A stretch of DNA of 56,041 bases from Methylobacterium sp. J-078 (GCF_022829285.1 NZ_JAKSYI010000054.1:1-56041); one strand, 5' to 3'; positions 47,726 to 55,460 are shown, counted from the first letter of the stretch. The notes: generated from the sequence alone by a model not told the origin. Numbers and translations: made by a program.

Positions 47726-48151
47726 ATGGTGGAGAAGGCAAAGGTCGCCGAGCTCGGTCAGGCCCTGGTGGTTGTCGAGGTGCGCGCCGAGATCGCAGAG
47801 GCGCACGTCGCCGCCGTCGCTCCCAAAGCGGATTTCTTCGACAAGTTCGCCAATGCCGACGGGCTCTATGGCCTCCACAACGCGGCCCGGGCCATCGGCG
47901 CGCCCCCGCAGGGGTTCACCGACGGGCTCAAGCTCGGATTCCTGTTCTACCAGGGCGGCGAGCTCATGCCGAAGGCGACGTTCGTGAAGATCGGCGTCTT
48001 CACCGTGAAGCTGCGCATGGTCGAAGAGAAGGCGCGCTCCCGGACGTTCATCACGCCCCGCGGGCTCCAGTACCTGGCTCGCGCCTGGCAGAAGCACCTG
48101 CTCAAGTCGGGCAAGGCCGGGCATAGGACCCTGCTCGACGACGCCGCCTGA
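47726..48151 (+). CDS. Phage antirepressor KilAC-domain-like protein (141 aa)
   Basis: The central region (FFDKFANADGLYGLHNAARA, LGFLFYQGGELMPKATFVKIGVF) and the C-terminal TFITPRGLQYLARAWQKHL follow the KilAC/ANT pattern of phage antirepressors (A-x-L-G, W-L-Y-R, Y-x2-G-x-F, T-x2-G-x2-W-L). It lacks the N-terminal Bro/ANT domain. These proteins regulate phage or plasmid genes. A terminator follows. Confidence 0.7.
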   Translation: MVEKAKVAELGQALVVVEVRAEIAEAHVAAVAPKADFFDKFANADGLYGLHNAARAIGAPPQGFTDGLKLGFLFYQGGELMPKATFVKIGVFTVKLRMVEEKARSRTFITPRGLQYLARAWQKHLLKSGKAGHRTLLDDAA

Positions 48152-48167
48152 CCCCCTGCACGTCAAG

Positions 48168-48196
48168 GATACCGAAGGCCCTTCCGGTATCTTTTT
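48168..48196 (+). terminator. Intrinsic terminator after the antirepressor-like gene
   Basis: GATACCGAAGG pairs with CCTTCCGGTATC (one bulge) and is followed by a T5 tract. Confidence 0.8.
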
Positions 48197-48263
48197 GGCC
48201 GGTTCCCCCGATTGGGGAGCCGGCCTGCCAGGGCGTCCCGTACCACGAATTCAGAGCCGCCCC

Positions 48264-48794
48264 ATGACCGATCCCGTCCTTGCCCGTGCCCGGTCCGCCG
48301 GCGTCCGCGACATCGAGGAGCTAATCGCCGAGGCCCCACCGGCCGCCTCCGGGGGCAACGGCGGCCCCTCGCTAGAGCCATCCTTCGCCACCCTGGAGAG
48401 GATCGGTCGAGCGGTGTTCCTCGACAGGTGGATCGGGAAACTCGGCGAGCAGATCAACGTCCACGACAAGACGATCCGCCGCTGGGGCGAGGGCGAGGGC
48501 GCGGTCAGCGAGCGGGCCATGACGAAGGCGAGGACGTGGGCGTTGACGACGGCACAGGCGCTTCTTCGCGCCGTCGGCGAGGACGATCTCGCCGCCGATG
48601 TGGGCGCAGTCCTGCGTCGACATCTCGCCCCGGACGAGACCACGGTCGCCGCGACGTGGGCCGAGACGCAGGCCCGCGTGAACGCCAAGCTGGCGGCCGA
48701 CGCCGAGGAAGGCCGCGACGGCTGGGCCGAGATCGACGCCAAGGCCGAAGCGAGGCGCGCTGCCCGGGCCGTGCGGTTGGCCGAGAAACCCTGA
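48264..48794 (+). CDS. Hypothetical protein with possible helix-turn-helix (176 aa)
   Basis: Starts MTDPVLARARSAGVRDIEEL. A middle segment INVHDKTIRRWGEGEGAVSE resembles a helix-turn-helix, and the remainder is alanine-rich and helical. An upstream ATG (48195) falls in the terminator and is rejected. Could be a DNA-binding plasmid protein; no family recognised. Confidence 0.65.
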   Translation: MTDPVLARARSAGVRDIEELIAEAPPAASGGNGGPSLEPSFATLERIGRAVFLDRWIGKLGEQINVHDKTIRRWGEGEGAVSERAMTKARTWALTTAQALLRAVGEDDLAADVGAVLRRHLAPDETTVAATWAETQARVNAKLAADAEEGRDGWAEIDAKAEARRAARAVRLAEKP

Positions 48795-48801
48795 TCGGTG
48801 G

Positions 48802-48821
48802 ACTATGCCGCTCGGCATAGT
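48802..48821. repeat. Perfect 20-base palindrome
   Basis: ACTATGCCGCTCGGCATAGT: nine-base arms around CT, just after the 48264 gene. Followed by CTTTTT after about 15 bases. May be a terminator or a protein-binding site. Confidence 0.5.
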
Positions 48822-49018
48822 ACCCCTCCAGAACGACCTTTTTCTGCCGAGCGACCGAACCGTAAAATTCGATCAATCGCCGGTCGAAAGGTCGCCCCGC
48901 CCGCTCGGGCATACACGGTCCTCGGCCTCGACGACCTGATTGAGGATGCCGTCGCCGTGTTGGCGGATGCCCCATCCCGTGGTGGCGCGCCCCGGCGACG
49001 TCGCCGTCCCCCGAGCGT
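48822..49018. other. Convergent intergenic region
   Basis: Between the plus gene at 48264 and the minus operon. Short frames on both strands look partly protein-like (plus VLGLDDLIEDAVAVLADA; minus GWGIRQHGDGILNQVVEAED) but neither has a supported start. Left unassigned. Confidence 0.3.
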
Positions 49019-49091
49019 CCCCCAGCGCCCGATCCGATCCCGCGGTAGGACACGGTCTCGCGGCCGGTGGTGAGGCTGACCGTCCCGCACG

Positions 49092-49274
49092 TCAGCCTGA
49101 CGTCCAGCCCGAGCGCGTGGCCGGCGTCGCCTCCAGCCTGAGGAATCGCGCCGTGCCGCCGCGGGCCGGGGCGCGCCCCTCGTAGTGCCAGCGTTCGCCC
49201 TCGGATGGGAAGCGATCCGCCGCGGCGGCGGGAGCGGCAACGAGCAAGGCCAGGGCGATCAACAACGTGCGCAT
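49092..49274 (-). CDS. Small exported protein, last gene of the AAA operon, possibly frameshifted (60 aa)
   Basis: Signal peptide MRTLLIALALLVAAPAAAA, then DRFPSEGERWHYEGRAPARG and TARFLRLEA. ATG overlaps the preceding stop (TGATG). After LRLE the frame ends soon, but the next frame reads naturally as DAGHALGLDVRLTCGTVSLT followed by TGRETVSYRGIGSGAG, so a one-base shift near 49131 probably truncated a longer periplasmic protein reaching to about 49030 or beyond. Function unknown. Confidence 0.6.
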   Translation of the reverse strand: MRTLLIALALLVAAPAAAADRFPSEGERWHYEGRAPARGGTARFLRLEATPATRSGWTSG

Positions 49275-49600
49275 CACAGCACTCCCCAGCATGAGCCGTC
49301 GGCAAGGAAATGGACGAGGGACGCCTCCCTCACGATGAAGTCCCCCATCTCGAAGTTGGCACTGTCGAACGGATTGAACCGGATCCTTTCCGAGGAACCC
49401 TGCAGGGGCGCCTCGAACAGGATGCCGCGGGCCCAAGCCATGACGGCCCGTTGCCCGAGACGGATCGCCCGTTGCCTCGCGGCCTCGCTGACGTGGAACG
49501 AGACCTGCCGCATGCACGCCGCGTCCACGTGGGCGACCACGATCCCGCCCTCTCGGACCGACCAGCACGCCTTGTTCAGATTCCTGTAGATCTCGGTCAC
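49274..49600 (-). CDS. Hypothetical protein in the AAA operon (108 aa)
   Basis: Begins with GTG (VTEIYRNLNKACWSVREGGI) after GGGAGGCAGCA, overlapping the previous stop by GTGA. Contains VVAHVDAACMRQVSFHVSEA and ends HFLADGSCWGVL. Soluble, mixed alpha/beta; no family recognised. Coupled on both sides. Confidence 0.7.
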   Translation of the reverse strand: MTEIYRNLNKACWSVREGGIVVAHVDAACMRQVSFHVSEAARQRAIRLGQRAVMAWARGILFEAPLQGSSERIRFNPFDSANFEMGDFIVREASLVHFLADGSCWGVL

Positions 49601-49827
49601 TGCTGCCTCCCGGGGATCGGGCCGAAGCTGAACGACACGGCCTCGGCCTCGCTCGCGATGGCGACAGCCCGGTCGAGGGGGAGGTGCCCGGAGAGCCACG
49701 CGCGCTCTGCCGCTCGGACGCGGGCAGACATCCCCCGGGAGACGAGGCGGCACGTCCGGCCGGCTTGCCAGCCGGACCGGATGCGCTCGCGGGAGGCGGC
49801 GAAATCGAACTGCATCGTCGCCTCCAT
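49597..49827 (-). CDS. Small hypothetical protein in the AAA operon (76 aa)
   Basis: Starts MEATMQFDFAASRERIRSGW and ends SFSFGPIPGRQQ. Basic, helical. The ATG overlaps the ATPase stop (TGATG) and the stop overlaps the next GTG. Possibly an adaptor of the ATPase, from position only. Confidence 0.65.
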   Translation of the reverse strand: MEATMQFDFAASRERIRSGWQAGRTCRLVSRGMSARVRAAERAWLSGHLPLDRAVAIASEAEAVSFSFGPIPGRQQ

Positions 49828-51449
49828 CAATTCCGAGTCGCTAGGGTCTCGCGCGAGGCGAGCACGGTTTCGATCAGCCGGCGCAGGACACGGACGCTGC
49901 CGCCCTGCCAATTCTCGGCCAGCACCCCGGCCTCCTCCTCGTCGAGGGCAGGCAGCCAGACCTCGTCGAGGCCGCGCTCCGCCCGGATGTCCCGCAGGAT
50001 GGCAGCCGTCAGGGAGGGCAGGCTCGCCGGTGTCCGGGGGTCCAACTCCAGGACGCGGAACCGGGACAGCAGGGCCGGATCGAGGCCGGCGGTGGTGTTC
50101 GACGTGGCCAGCCAGGAAACGGCGCTGAGGTCCGTCGCACACTCCAGGAAGGGATCCTGGTACCGCCTCGACGTCTCCGCCTCCGTGAGGGCCAGGACGC
50201 CGTCGACGAGCCTGCCGTTGTCCGACCGAGTCCCCGCGCGGGAGAGCTCATCGAGGACGACGAGCACGCTCGCCGCCCCTGCCTGCTTGATCGCCTGGAG
50301 GGGCACCGTGGCCCGGCCGGTGCTCCACTGGCGGGACGTCCCGATCAGGCTGGAATCCGCGACGCCCCCGCACGAGTAGACCGTCACGGCCAGCCCCAAG
50401 ACCTCGCCCAGCCGCCGCGTCAGGCGCGACTTGCCCGTGCCCGGGGGACCTAGCAGGAGCGTCGGCGGCAGGTGCACGAAGCTCCGCCCGGCCAGCGGAA
50501 CCAAGATCGCGTCGATCACGGACGCGTCGTCCGGGAACTCGGACACCAAGGTCGCGCGCGCTTCGGCCAGGTCGGGGACGCGAGCCAGGGGGAGCGCCTT
50601 GCCAGCGAGGGGCGCCCACTCCGTCCGGGCAGTGCTGCCCGTGGATCGGCCCGCCTTGGAGCCGTTCTCGGCGCTGCCCGGAAGGTGCTCGACACTCGCC
50701 AGCACGACGAGGCTCGGCCCGGCCGCGGCACGCTCTCGCTCCGCCTTCTCGCGGGCCGACTTGGCCCTCGCCTCGGTCAGCCATGCCGTCTCCGGCTCGT
50801 CGGGCTCGGGCGAGCTGGCCCGGACAGAGTGGTGGATCGTGGCGTCCCCGGACTGCAGGGCGCTGGCCAGGGCGCCCAAACCAGGGTTCCCCGGTCGCCA
50901 CGTGTACCGCGCGTCCGCCGACAGGCCCACCAAGGCGGACGCGTAGCGATGCCCGTCCAGGCCGTGCTCGACCTGATAGGCTGCACGCTCGCGGCAGTAG
51001 TCCCGCCCGGCGACGTCTCCGCACTCTGCGAGACAGCCGGCGGCCGCTCCTGCAAGCTGCTCCAACTCGACGCGGAGCACCACCGCGTCCTCCAGGTCGT
51101 CCGGTTCGAGATCGAGGCGCTCGTCGAGCTCCTGCAACCGGCGCTCGCACGTCTCCAGCAGGGCGAGAAGGCGGACGTAGCCCGTGTGGGCGCGCCTGGG
51201 ATCAGTCCAGCCCTTGTCGCGGACGTCCTCGGCAGTCGACCAAGCGGCCTGCCAAAGCCCCAGCACGCCATCATCGTCGCCGAAGCGCAGCAGGTCGCGA
51301 CGGCGCGGCCGGTCTCTCGGGCAGCGGACGGTCAGGATGAGTTCCAACAGCCGGAACGGCGAGTCGTGTCGGCTGGGGGGAGGCAAGGTGCCGTTCAGGA
51401 CGGCGTCGAGCGTCACAGCGGACGCGGCACCGCGCGAGGTGTTCTTCAT
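49827..51449 (-). CDS. AAA+ ATPase (MoxR/McrB-like AAA_5 type) with unknown N-terminal domain
   Basis: A 540-residue protein. The first 240 residues are helical, with no known fold, and end in a charged linker. The AAA+ module has Walker A GPPGTGKS (334-341), Walker B VLVVLDEL (395-402), sensor 1 ATSN (448-451) and a likely arginine finger in LSRFRV. The Walker B region followed by RAGTRSDNGRLVDGVLALTE fits the dynein/MoxR-like AAA_5 group. MoxR proteins usually sit beside a vWA-domain gene; none is here. Heads four overlapping genes. Role unknown, perhaps a remodelling ATPase of a plasmid or phage. Confidence 0.82.
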   Translation of the reverse strand: MKNTSRGAASAVTLDAVLNGTLPPPSRHDSPFRLLELILTVRCPRDRPRRRDLLRFGDDDGVLGLWQAAWSTAEDVRDKGWTDPRRAHTGYVRLLALLETCERRLQELDERLDLEPDDLEDAVVLRVELEQLAGAAAGCLAECGDVAGRDYCRERAAYQVEHGLDGHRYASALVGLSADARYTWRPGNPGLGALASALQSGDATIHHSVRASSPEPDEPETAWLTEARAKSAREKAERERAAAGPSLVVLASVEHLPGSAENGSKAGRSTGSTARTEWAPLAGKALPLARVPDLAEARATLVSEFPDDASVIDAILVPLAGRSFVHLPPTLLLGPPGTGKSRLTRRLGEVLGLAVTVYSCGGVADSSLIGTSRQWSTGRATVPLQAIKQAGAASVLVVLDELSRAGTRSDNGRLVDGVLALTEAETSRRYQDPFLECATDLSAVSWLATSNTTAGLDPALLSRFRVLELDPRTPASLPSLTAAILRDIRAERGLDEVWLPALDEEEAGVLAENWQGGSVRVLRRLIETVLASRETLATRN

Positions 51450-51540
51450 CGTTCGGTTTCCTGCATCCGTGATGGACGTCCGGCATGAGCCGAGACAGTC
51501 CCGTGTGGTCGGTTCTACACCACCACCCGTTAACGGATGG

Positions 51541-52077
51541 TTACTCTCCGTCGAGTGCCGGAGCGCGGTGCGTGGACCGCTGTTCCGCCAGCCAAGTCAC
51601 CAGCCGCTTCGCCTCTTTGACGGTCGTCAACATGGGGCCGTCGGTGTCGATGACAGCAGGTATTCCGCTCTCGCCGCGCGGCCGCTCTCGCCCTCCGTCG
51701 CCGGCTATCGCCTTGGCGAGCCGCGCAGTCGCCTGCATGACGTCCCCGAGCGCACGGGCGTACGGGTACGCGGCCCCTTCGGCCAAGGCGCGAAGGATCG
51801 GCGCCGGCAGGCCGAAGCGGCCTATGCGGTCGCGCTGGACGGTGCGTGGATTCAGGCCCGAAACGAGGGCGAGGCTCTGTACCCACTCAGGCCCGAACAC
51901 AGCCCTGGCCTTCTCCTCGACGGCTGCCAGGATCTCCGTGGCGATCTCCTTCGCCTCGTATTGCCGGTCGCCCACGGTAGCGACGCGACCGTGGAAGACG
52001 CATGGTAGGCCGTCGAACGTTCCGACGGCGACGCCCCCGTCTTCGGGCTGGGTCATGGGCTGGAGCACAAGGCGCAT
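51541..52077 (-). CDS. Hypothetical protein (178 aa)
   Basis: Starts MRLVLQPMTQPEDGGVAVGT after GAGGATCCCCG. Contains DRQYEAKEIATEILAAVEEK, a segment LALVSGLNPRTVQRDRIGRF that looks like a helix-turn-helix, and a C-terminal TVKEAKRLVTWLAEQR. A DNA-binding regulator is possible. Ends 91 bases before the AAA gene start. Confidence 0.65.
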   Translation of the reverse strand: MRLVLQPMTQPEDGGVAVGTFDGLPCVFHGRVATVGDRQYEAKEIATEILAAVEEKARAVFGPEWVQSLALVSGLNPRTVQRDRIGRFGLPAPILRALAEGAAYPYARALGDVMQATARLAKAIAGDGGRERPRGESGIPAVIDTDGPMLTTVKEAKRLVTWLAEQRSTHRAPALDGE

Positions 52078-52096
52078 CGGGGATCCTCGAATCAAT

Positions 52097-52120
52097 AGGG
52101 CGGCCCGGATGGACCGCCCT
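52097..52120. terminator. Hairpin upstream of the 52077 gene
   Basis: AGGGCGG and CCGCCCT pair around ten bases, between the end of the 52170 gene and the start of the 51541 gene. Weak U tract, so attenuator or terminator. Confidence 0.45.
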
Positions 52121-52169
52121 TGGAATGGCAGGGTGAAGGATGGCGGGCGTGACGGGGCGGTCTGCCTCG

Positions 52170-52841
52170 TCACCAGGGCTGGGAAGGGTTCCTGGGAACC
52201 AGCGAGAAGCGCGGGCCGGTTTGCTGCTCGACGAGCGCGTGGCACTCATCCCAAGAGAAGATCCGCTTGACGGGATGGCCTGCGCGCCACGTCGGCCTGT
52301 CGCCGCCGAATGTAGGCAGGTTGTCCAGGTCGGCACCGCCCTTGTCGATGGAGAAGATCTGCGCGTCGCAGATGTCCGCGTACGTCTTCAAGGCGTCCCA
52401 AAGAGCGGGGAGCGAGCAGGCGTTGCCGACACGGATCACCGCGGTGATCCGCGCCAATCGGGCGACGCAGCCCGGGCACGACGCCGGTTCCACTTGCTCG
52501 CGTGACCACCCACCGGATCGGTTTCCGGATACGGACCCGCAGATCGCGTCGCCGTCGACGTCCCCCTCGGCGACGATGTGGAACCGGGTCCCACCACCAA
52601 GCTGGTAGCCGTCGGCGCATCTCCCGGTGAGGCGATGGGAACGCCCGAAGCGACCGTCGCCGAGGTCGTAGCGAGGCAGCGAGGCGAGGTGGGCCGCGGC
52701 CCTCTCGGCAGATACGCGGCGATACACGTCCTGGGCGGTCTCAGCACCGGCGTCGTCGGATGGCGTCGGCGACGGATGACGGGCGCTGTAGGCATTCATC
52801 GATGCCGTGAGCGCGTCGAATGTCCCGGGTCTTGGCGTCAT
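52170..52841 (-). CDS. Hypothetical protein (223 aa)
   Basis: Soluble protein with a helical N-terminal 60 residues, then a beta-rich middle containing ICGSVSGNRSGGWSREQVEP and a cysteine pair SCPGCVARL that could bind zinc with an upstream cysteine, and a C-terminal FSWDECHALVEQQTGPRFSL. Leader GCAGGAAACCGCATC precedes the ATG and is shared with two neighbours. No family recognised. Confidence 0.7.
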   Translation of the reverse strand: MTPRPGTFDALTASMNAYSARHPSPTPSDDAGAETAQDVYRRVSAERAAAHLASLPRYDLGDGRFGRSHRLTGRCADGYQLGGGTRFHIVAEGDVDGDAICGSVSGNRSGGWSREQVEPASCPGCVARLARITAVIRVGNACSLPALWDALKTYADICDAQIFSIDKGGADLDNLPTFGGDRPTWRAGHPVKRIFSWDECHALVEQQTGPRFSLVPRNPSQPW

Positions 52842-52910
52842 GATGCGGTTTCCTGCGTCCTGCGTTGCGAGGGCCGGCGGTGCCGTGCCTCTCCGGAGCG
52901 GCGCTCCCCG

Positions 52911-52941
52911 CTCCCCCGGTGGGCGGACCCGCCCGGGGGAG
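52911..52941. terminator. Hairpin between two minus-strand genes
   Basis: CTCCCCCGG pairs with CCGGGGGAG, just after the stop of the 52955 gene. No strong U tract. Confidence 0.5.
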
Positions 52942-52954
52942 AAGGTAGCGCCGC

Positions 52955-53647
52955 TTAGCCGAGGATCGCCTCAAGGTCGTCGGCGGTGGTATCGTAGGTG
53001 ATGTGCTCGGCCCCGCAGCCGATCCAGATCACCCGGTCGCCCTCGTCGCGACGCTCGAACACATCGTACGAGTGCGGGCCGGTGTAAGTATAGCGGTAGA
53101 TGTCGTTGCCGGAGATGTGGAAGAACTGTTCCGGGAGCGTGGCGTTGCTGACGAGGGGCTCCTTACCGGACAGGTCACCGAACAGCGACGTGGATGGCGT
53201 GCCTTCCTCGGCAGCCTCGGCGAACGGCGCGTTGATGTCGTCGAGATCGCGATCCCGGAGGGCGTCCTCGACGGCATACCAGGCTGCGTTGACGTCGAGG
53301 TTGTGGTCCCGGGCGAACGCCCTCGTGTCGTCGCCGGTCTTGCCCTGCATGCACCAGGCAGCCCACGCCTTGGACGACTCGAACGCATCCTCGGCGCCGT
53401 CGGCATCGACGTCTGACGCCAGGGTCTCGTCGATGATCTCGGAGAGGGCCTCTCGGTACGAGACGGTGCTGACGGTCAGGTCGGATTTCGCCTCGTCGAC
53501 GCTCTTGCCGAGCGTGGAGGCAAGGTCGGCGTAGCTGTCGTAGCCGACGGTCGCGGCGAACTTGTCGAGGGCGGCCGACTCGGTCTCGACGGCGTAGAGG
53601 TACGTGGCTTCCTGGGTCTCAATGCGGATGAGGGTGGCGTCGGTCAT
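52955..53647 (-). CDS. Acidic hypothetical protein (230 aa)
   Basis: Starts MTDATLIRIETQEATYLYAV after the shared leader GCAGGAAATCGCATC. The whole protein is strongly acidic and alanine/aspartate-rich, with stretches TLASDVDADGAEDAFESSKA and DVNAAWYAVEDALRDRDLDD and a C-terminal half resembling small plasmid proteins of unknown role. The upstream part of its ORF is excluded because the promoter at 53711 lies there. Acidic DNA-mimic or antirestriction-like proteins share this composition, but no motif supports a function. Confidence 0.7.
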   Translation of the reverse strand: MTDATLIRIETQEATYLYAVETESAALDKFAATVGYDSYADLASTLGKSVDEAKSDLTVSTVSYREALSEIIDETLASDVDADGAEDAFESSKAWAAWCMQGKTGDDTRAFARDHNLDVNAAWYAVEDALRDRDLDDINAPFAEAAEEGTPSTSLFGDLSGKEPLVSNATLPEQFFHISGNDIYRYTYTGPHSYDVFERRDEGDRVIWIGCGAEHITYDTTADDLEAILG

Positions 53648-53704
53648 GATGCGATTTCCTGCTGTCTGAGCGATGGAGGCCGGAAGATACCGAACCCGTC
53701 CATG

Positions 53705-53738
53705 TCCTATATGATAGGAATGGCGCGACCGAACGCAA
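53705..53738 (-). promoter_or_regulatory. Promoter with operator for the 52955 gene
   Basis: On the minus strand TTGCGT (53733-53738) and TATCAT (53711-53716) are 16 bases apart. The inverted repeat TCCTAT-ATG-ATAGGA (53705-53719) covers the -10 box, so a repressor site is likely. Confidence 0.55.
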
Positions 53739-53761
53739 GCACAAAACGCGATCCTGAAACG

Positions 53762-53787
53762 AAAAAGGGCCCCCGTGAGGGAGCCCC
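53762..53787 (-). terminator. Intrinsic terminator of the candidate ncRNA
   Basis: On the minus strand GGGGCTCCC-TCAC-GGGGGCCC is followed by T5. Strong stem and clear U tract. Confidence 0.75.
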
Positions 53788-54004
53788 GATCCGTAGTCCG
53801 CACCCGCACAAGGGGGTGAAACCGCGGCCAACTGGCCGGCGGGGTCGCTCAAGAAGGTTTGCCCCTCCGAGAGTCGGAGGGAGATACGGTCGCAATACCT
53901 GCTCCGCACCTGGAAATGGAGTCGCCCTCCCGAGACTGGGAGGAATCGTGAGCCTGCGGCGACCGAGCGGACGATCGTAGGTTTGCGCCAACAACGCGTC
54001 GGCT
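53762..54004 (-). ncRNA. Candidate structured non-coding RNA (about 240 nt)
   Basis: Bounded by a sigma-70-type promoter at 54011-54038 and an intrinsic terminator at 53762-53787. Inside are two similar hairpins about 60 bases apart: CCTCCCAGTCTCGGGAGG (around 53926-53943) and CCTCCGACTCTCGGAGG (around 53864-53880). Both carry a C-rich arm, a five-base AGTCT/ACTCT-type loop and a G-rich arm. The element GCAAACCT occurs once before the first and once after the second. No convincing ORF fits the unit. Known RNA families were not recognised. Confidence 0.5.
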
Positions 54005-54010
54005 GAGCTC

Positions 54011-54038
54011 AAGATAGACCCCGTCGCGCCCCCGTCAA
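54011..54038 (-). promoter_or_regulatory. Sigma-70-type promoter of the candidate ncRNA
   Basis: TTGACG (54033-54038) and TATCTT (54011-54016) with a 16-base spacer on the minus strand. The spacing equals that of the other two promoters found in this module. Confidence 0.55.
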
Positions 54039-54130
54039 CGGGGCTCGTGCCACCTCGGTTAACGCCCCCGATTTCGTGCTCGTCCTGGCCCGCCGGTAGA
54101 CTCTCCCTCGGTGGATTCGGGGGGCCTGTC

Positions 54131-54616
54131 GTGGGTGAATGTTGGCATGTGCCGGAGGGTGTGGGGTCGCTACCGCCGGGCCTCTACTGCGAGGATCGAG
54201 CGACCTTCGACCTTCTCGTGGCGGACCCCAGCGTCGAGACCGCCACGGTCCCCGCGGGGTTGCCGTCGCCCCTGCTGCACAGCATGCGGGTTTGCATCGC
54301 GACGCCGGCGCAGGCCGCGATCCTGCGGGCCATGCCAGCGCGGACGGGCGCCACGCAGCCAGGTCCGGACTGGAAGGCCATCCGTGGCCAGGCCGAGAGG
54401 TTCTTGCTGGACTTCTGCCAGCCCCCGGCCTGGGACCCACCGCCCCTCCGCGGCCGACGCATCGGCATGCCTGAGCCTGCCCGCCGCCCGATGACGAGCA
54501 CGCTGTCGGCCGGCGCGCTCGCCGCGCTGCTGGCGAATCCCGGCGTGCCGGTGACGAGCGGTCTGGCCCGGGGGCGCCGGCGCCGGGACGCTGCCAGGTC
54601 GAGGAGGGGCGCATGA
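54131..54616 (+). CDS. Hypothetical protein (161 aa)
   Basis: Starts with GTG (VGECWHVPEGVGSLPPGLYC) after GGGGGG. The middle TFDLLVADPSVETATVPAGL and AERFLLDFCQPPAW look structured; the C-terminus is arginine-rich. An earlier ATG at 54047 gives a proline/serine-rich extension and is rejected. Overlaps the next gene by ATGA. Function unknown. Confidence 0.6.
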   Translation: MGECWHVPEGVGSLPPGLYCEDRATFDLLVADPSVETATVPAGLPSPLLHSMRVCIATPAQAAILRAMPARTGATQPGPDWKAIRGQAERFLLDFCQPPAWDPPPLRGRRIGMPEPARRPMTSTLSAGALAALLANPGVPVTSGLARGRRRRDAARSRRGA

Positions 54617-55407
54617 CCGAGGTGCCAGAAATGGACGGCATGCTGGAGGTAGTGACCTTCCGTCGCCGCGGCGTCGCCGAGATTGCCGAGGCGATGCGGG
54701 TGCCGTCGTATGGCAAGGCCGACGTCCGCTTCGCCAGCGAGGGTGTCGAGGTTCTGCTTGAGGAGGAGCCTGAGCGTCCCGTCTTCGAGGGCAACCGCCG
54801 GGCTCGCCGGAAGGCGGCCGCCGAGGCGCGCAAGGGCGTCGCTGCGGGGCAGCCGGCGAGGATCGACCAAAGCCAGGCGGCCCTGGAAGAAGACGTGCGC
54901 ACCGCTTTCGCCCACGCCTGCGAACGCTCGGAACGCGCCCGGGACGAGCGGCTCGCGGAGATGCTGTCGAGACACCACCGCAACCGCCAATACACGTGGG
55001 AATGGATGCGCGTCCAAGCCCTGGAGGGCCGCATCATCGACACGCTCACGCCCGAGGAGCGCGCCGCCCGGATGGTCGCCTTCGACGAGGAGTGCCGCCG
55101 CATCGAGGCGCTGAAGCGGGCGGCCGAGGCTGCGTCCGGCCGGCTCACCGACGCCTACGGCAACCGCTTTTTCGCCGTCGGCGACCTGGTGACCCGTGAC
55201 GGCACCGACGTCCACCGCGTCGTCGACCACAACGGCTCCGAGGGGCACGCGCCGGATGGGATGACCGTCGTGTGCGTGAAGGCCCCGGCGAGTGGCTGGA
55301 CCGAGGTCGGCGAGGAGGAGTTCAACGTCTGCCGGCGGTACGAATGGATCGAGCCGGTGGAGTGCCCTGCGTCCGGTCGGGACGCCGATTTGTCGGCGGT
55401 CGGCTGA
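54613..55407 (+). CDS. Hypothetical protein (264 aa)
   Basis: Translationally coupled to the upstream gene (ATGA). A basic helical region of residues 60-170, rich in Arg and Glu (ERSERARDERLAEMLSRHHR, LTPEERAARMVAFDEECRRI), probably forms coiled coil. The C-terminal 80 residues form a beta-type domain (FFAVGDLVTRDGTDVHRVVD, WTEVGEEEFNVCRRYEWIEP). No family recognised. Followed by a strong terminator. Confidence 0.7.
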   Translation: MTEVPEMDGMLEVVTFRRRGVAEIAEAMRVPSYGKADVRFASEGVEVLLEEEPERPVFEGNRRARRKAAAEARKGVAAGQPARIDQSQAALEEDVRTAFAHACERSERARDERLAEMLSRHHRNRQYTWEWMRVQALEGRIIDTLTPEERAARMVAFDEECRRIEALKRAAEAASGRLTDAYGNRFFAVGDLVTRDGTDVHRVVDHNGSEGHAPDGMTVVCVKAPASGWTEVGEEEFNVCRRYEWIEPVECPASGRDADLSAVG

Positions 55408-55419
55408 CCCGGAATCGAA

Positions 55420-55447
55420 AGGGCCCCGGCATTTCTGCCGGGGCCCT
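55420..55447. terminator. Bidirectional hairpin terminator
   Basis: AGGGCCCCGGCA-TTTC-TGCCGGGGCCCT, a perfect 12-base stem between the convergent genes at 54613 and 55461. Confidence 0.8.
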
Positions 55448-55460
55448 CTGGGACGCTCGA

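Noticed and set aside
48798..49073. Plus-strand ORF with VLGLDDLIEDAVAVLADA
   Set aside because: No start signal, turns proline/arginine-rich, and overlaps minus-strand coding signal; left unassigned.
53707..54012. 101-codon minus-strand ORF across the candidate RNA
   Set aside because: Its start lies at the -10 box, before the predicted transcription start, and the frame reads through the terminator hairpin; proline/arginine-rich.
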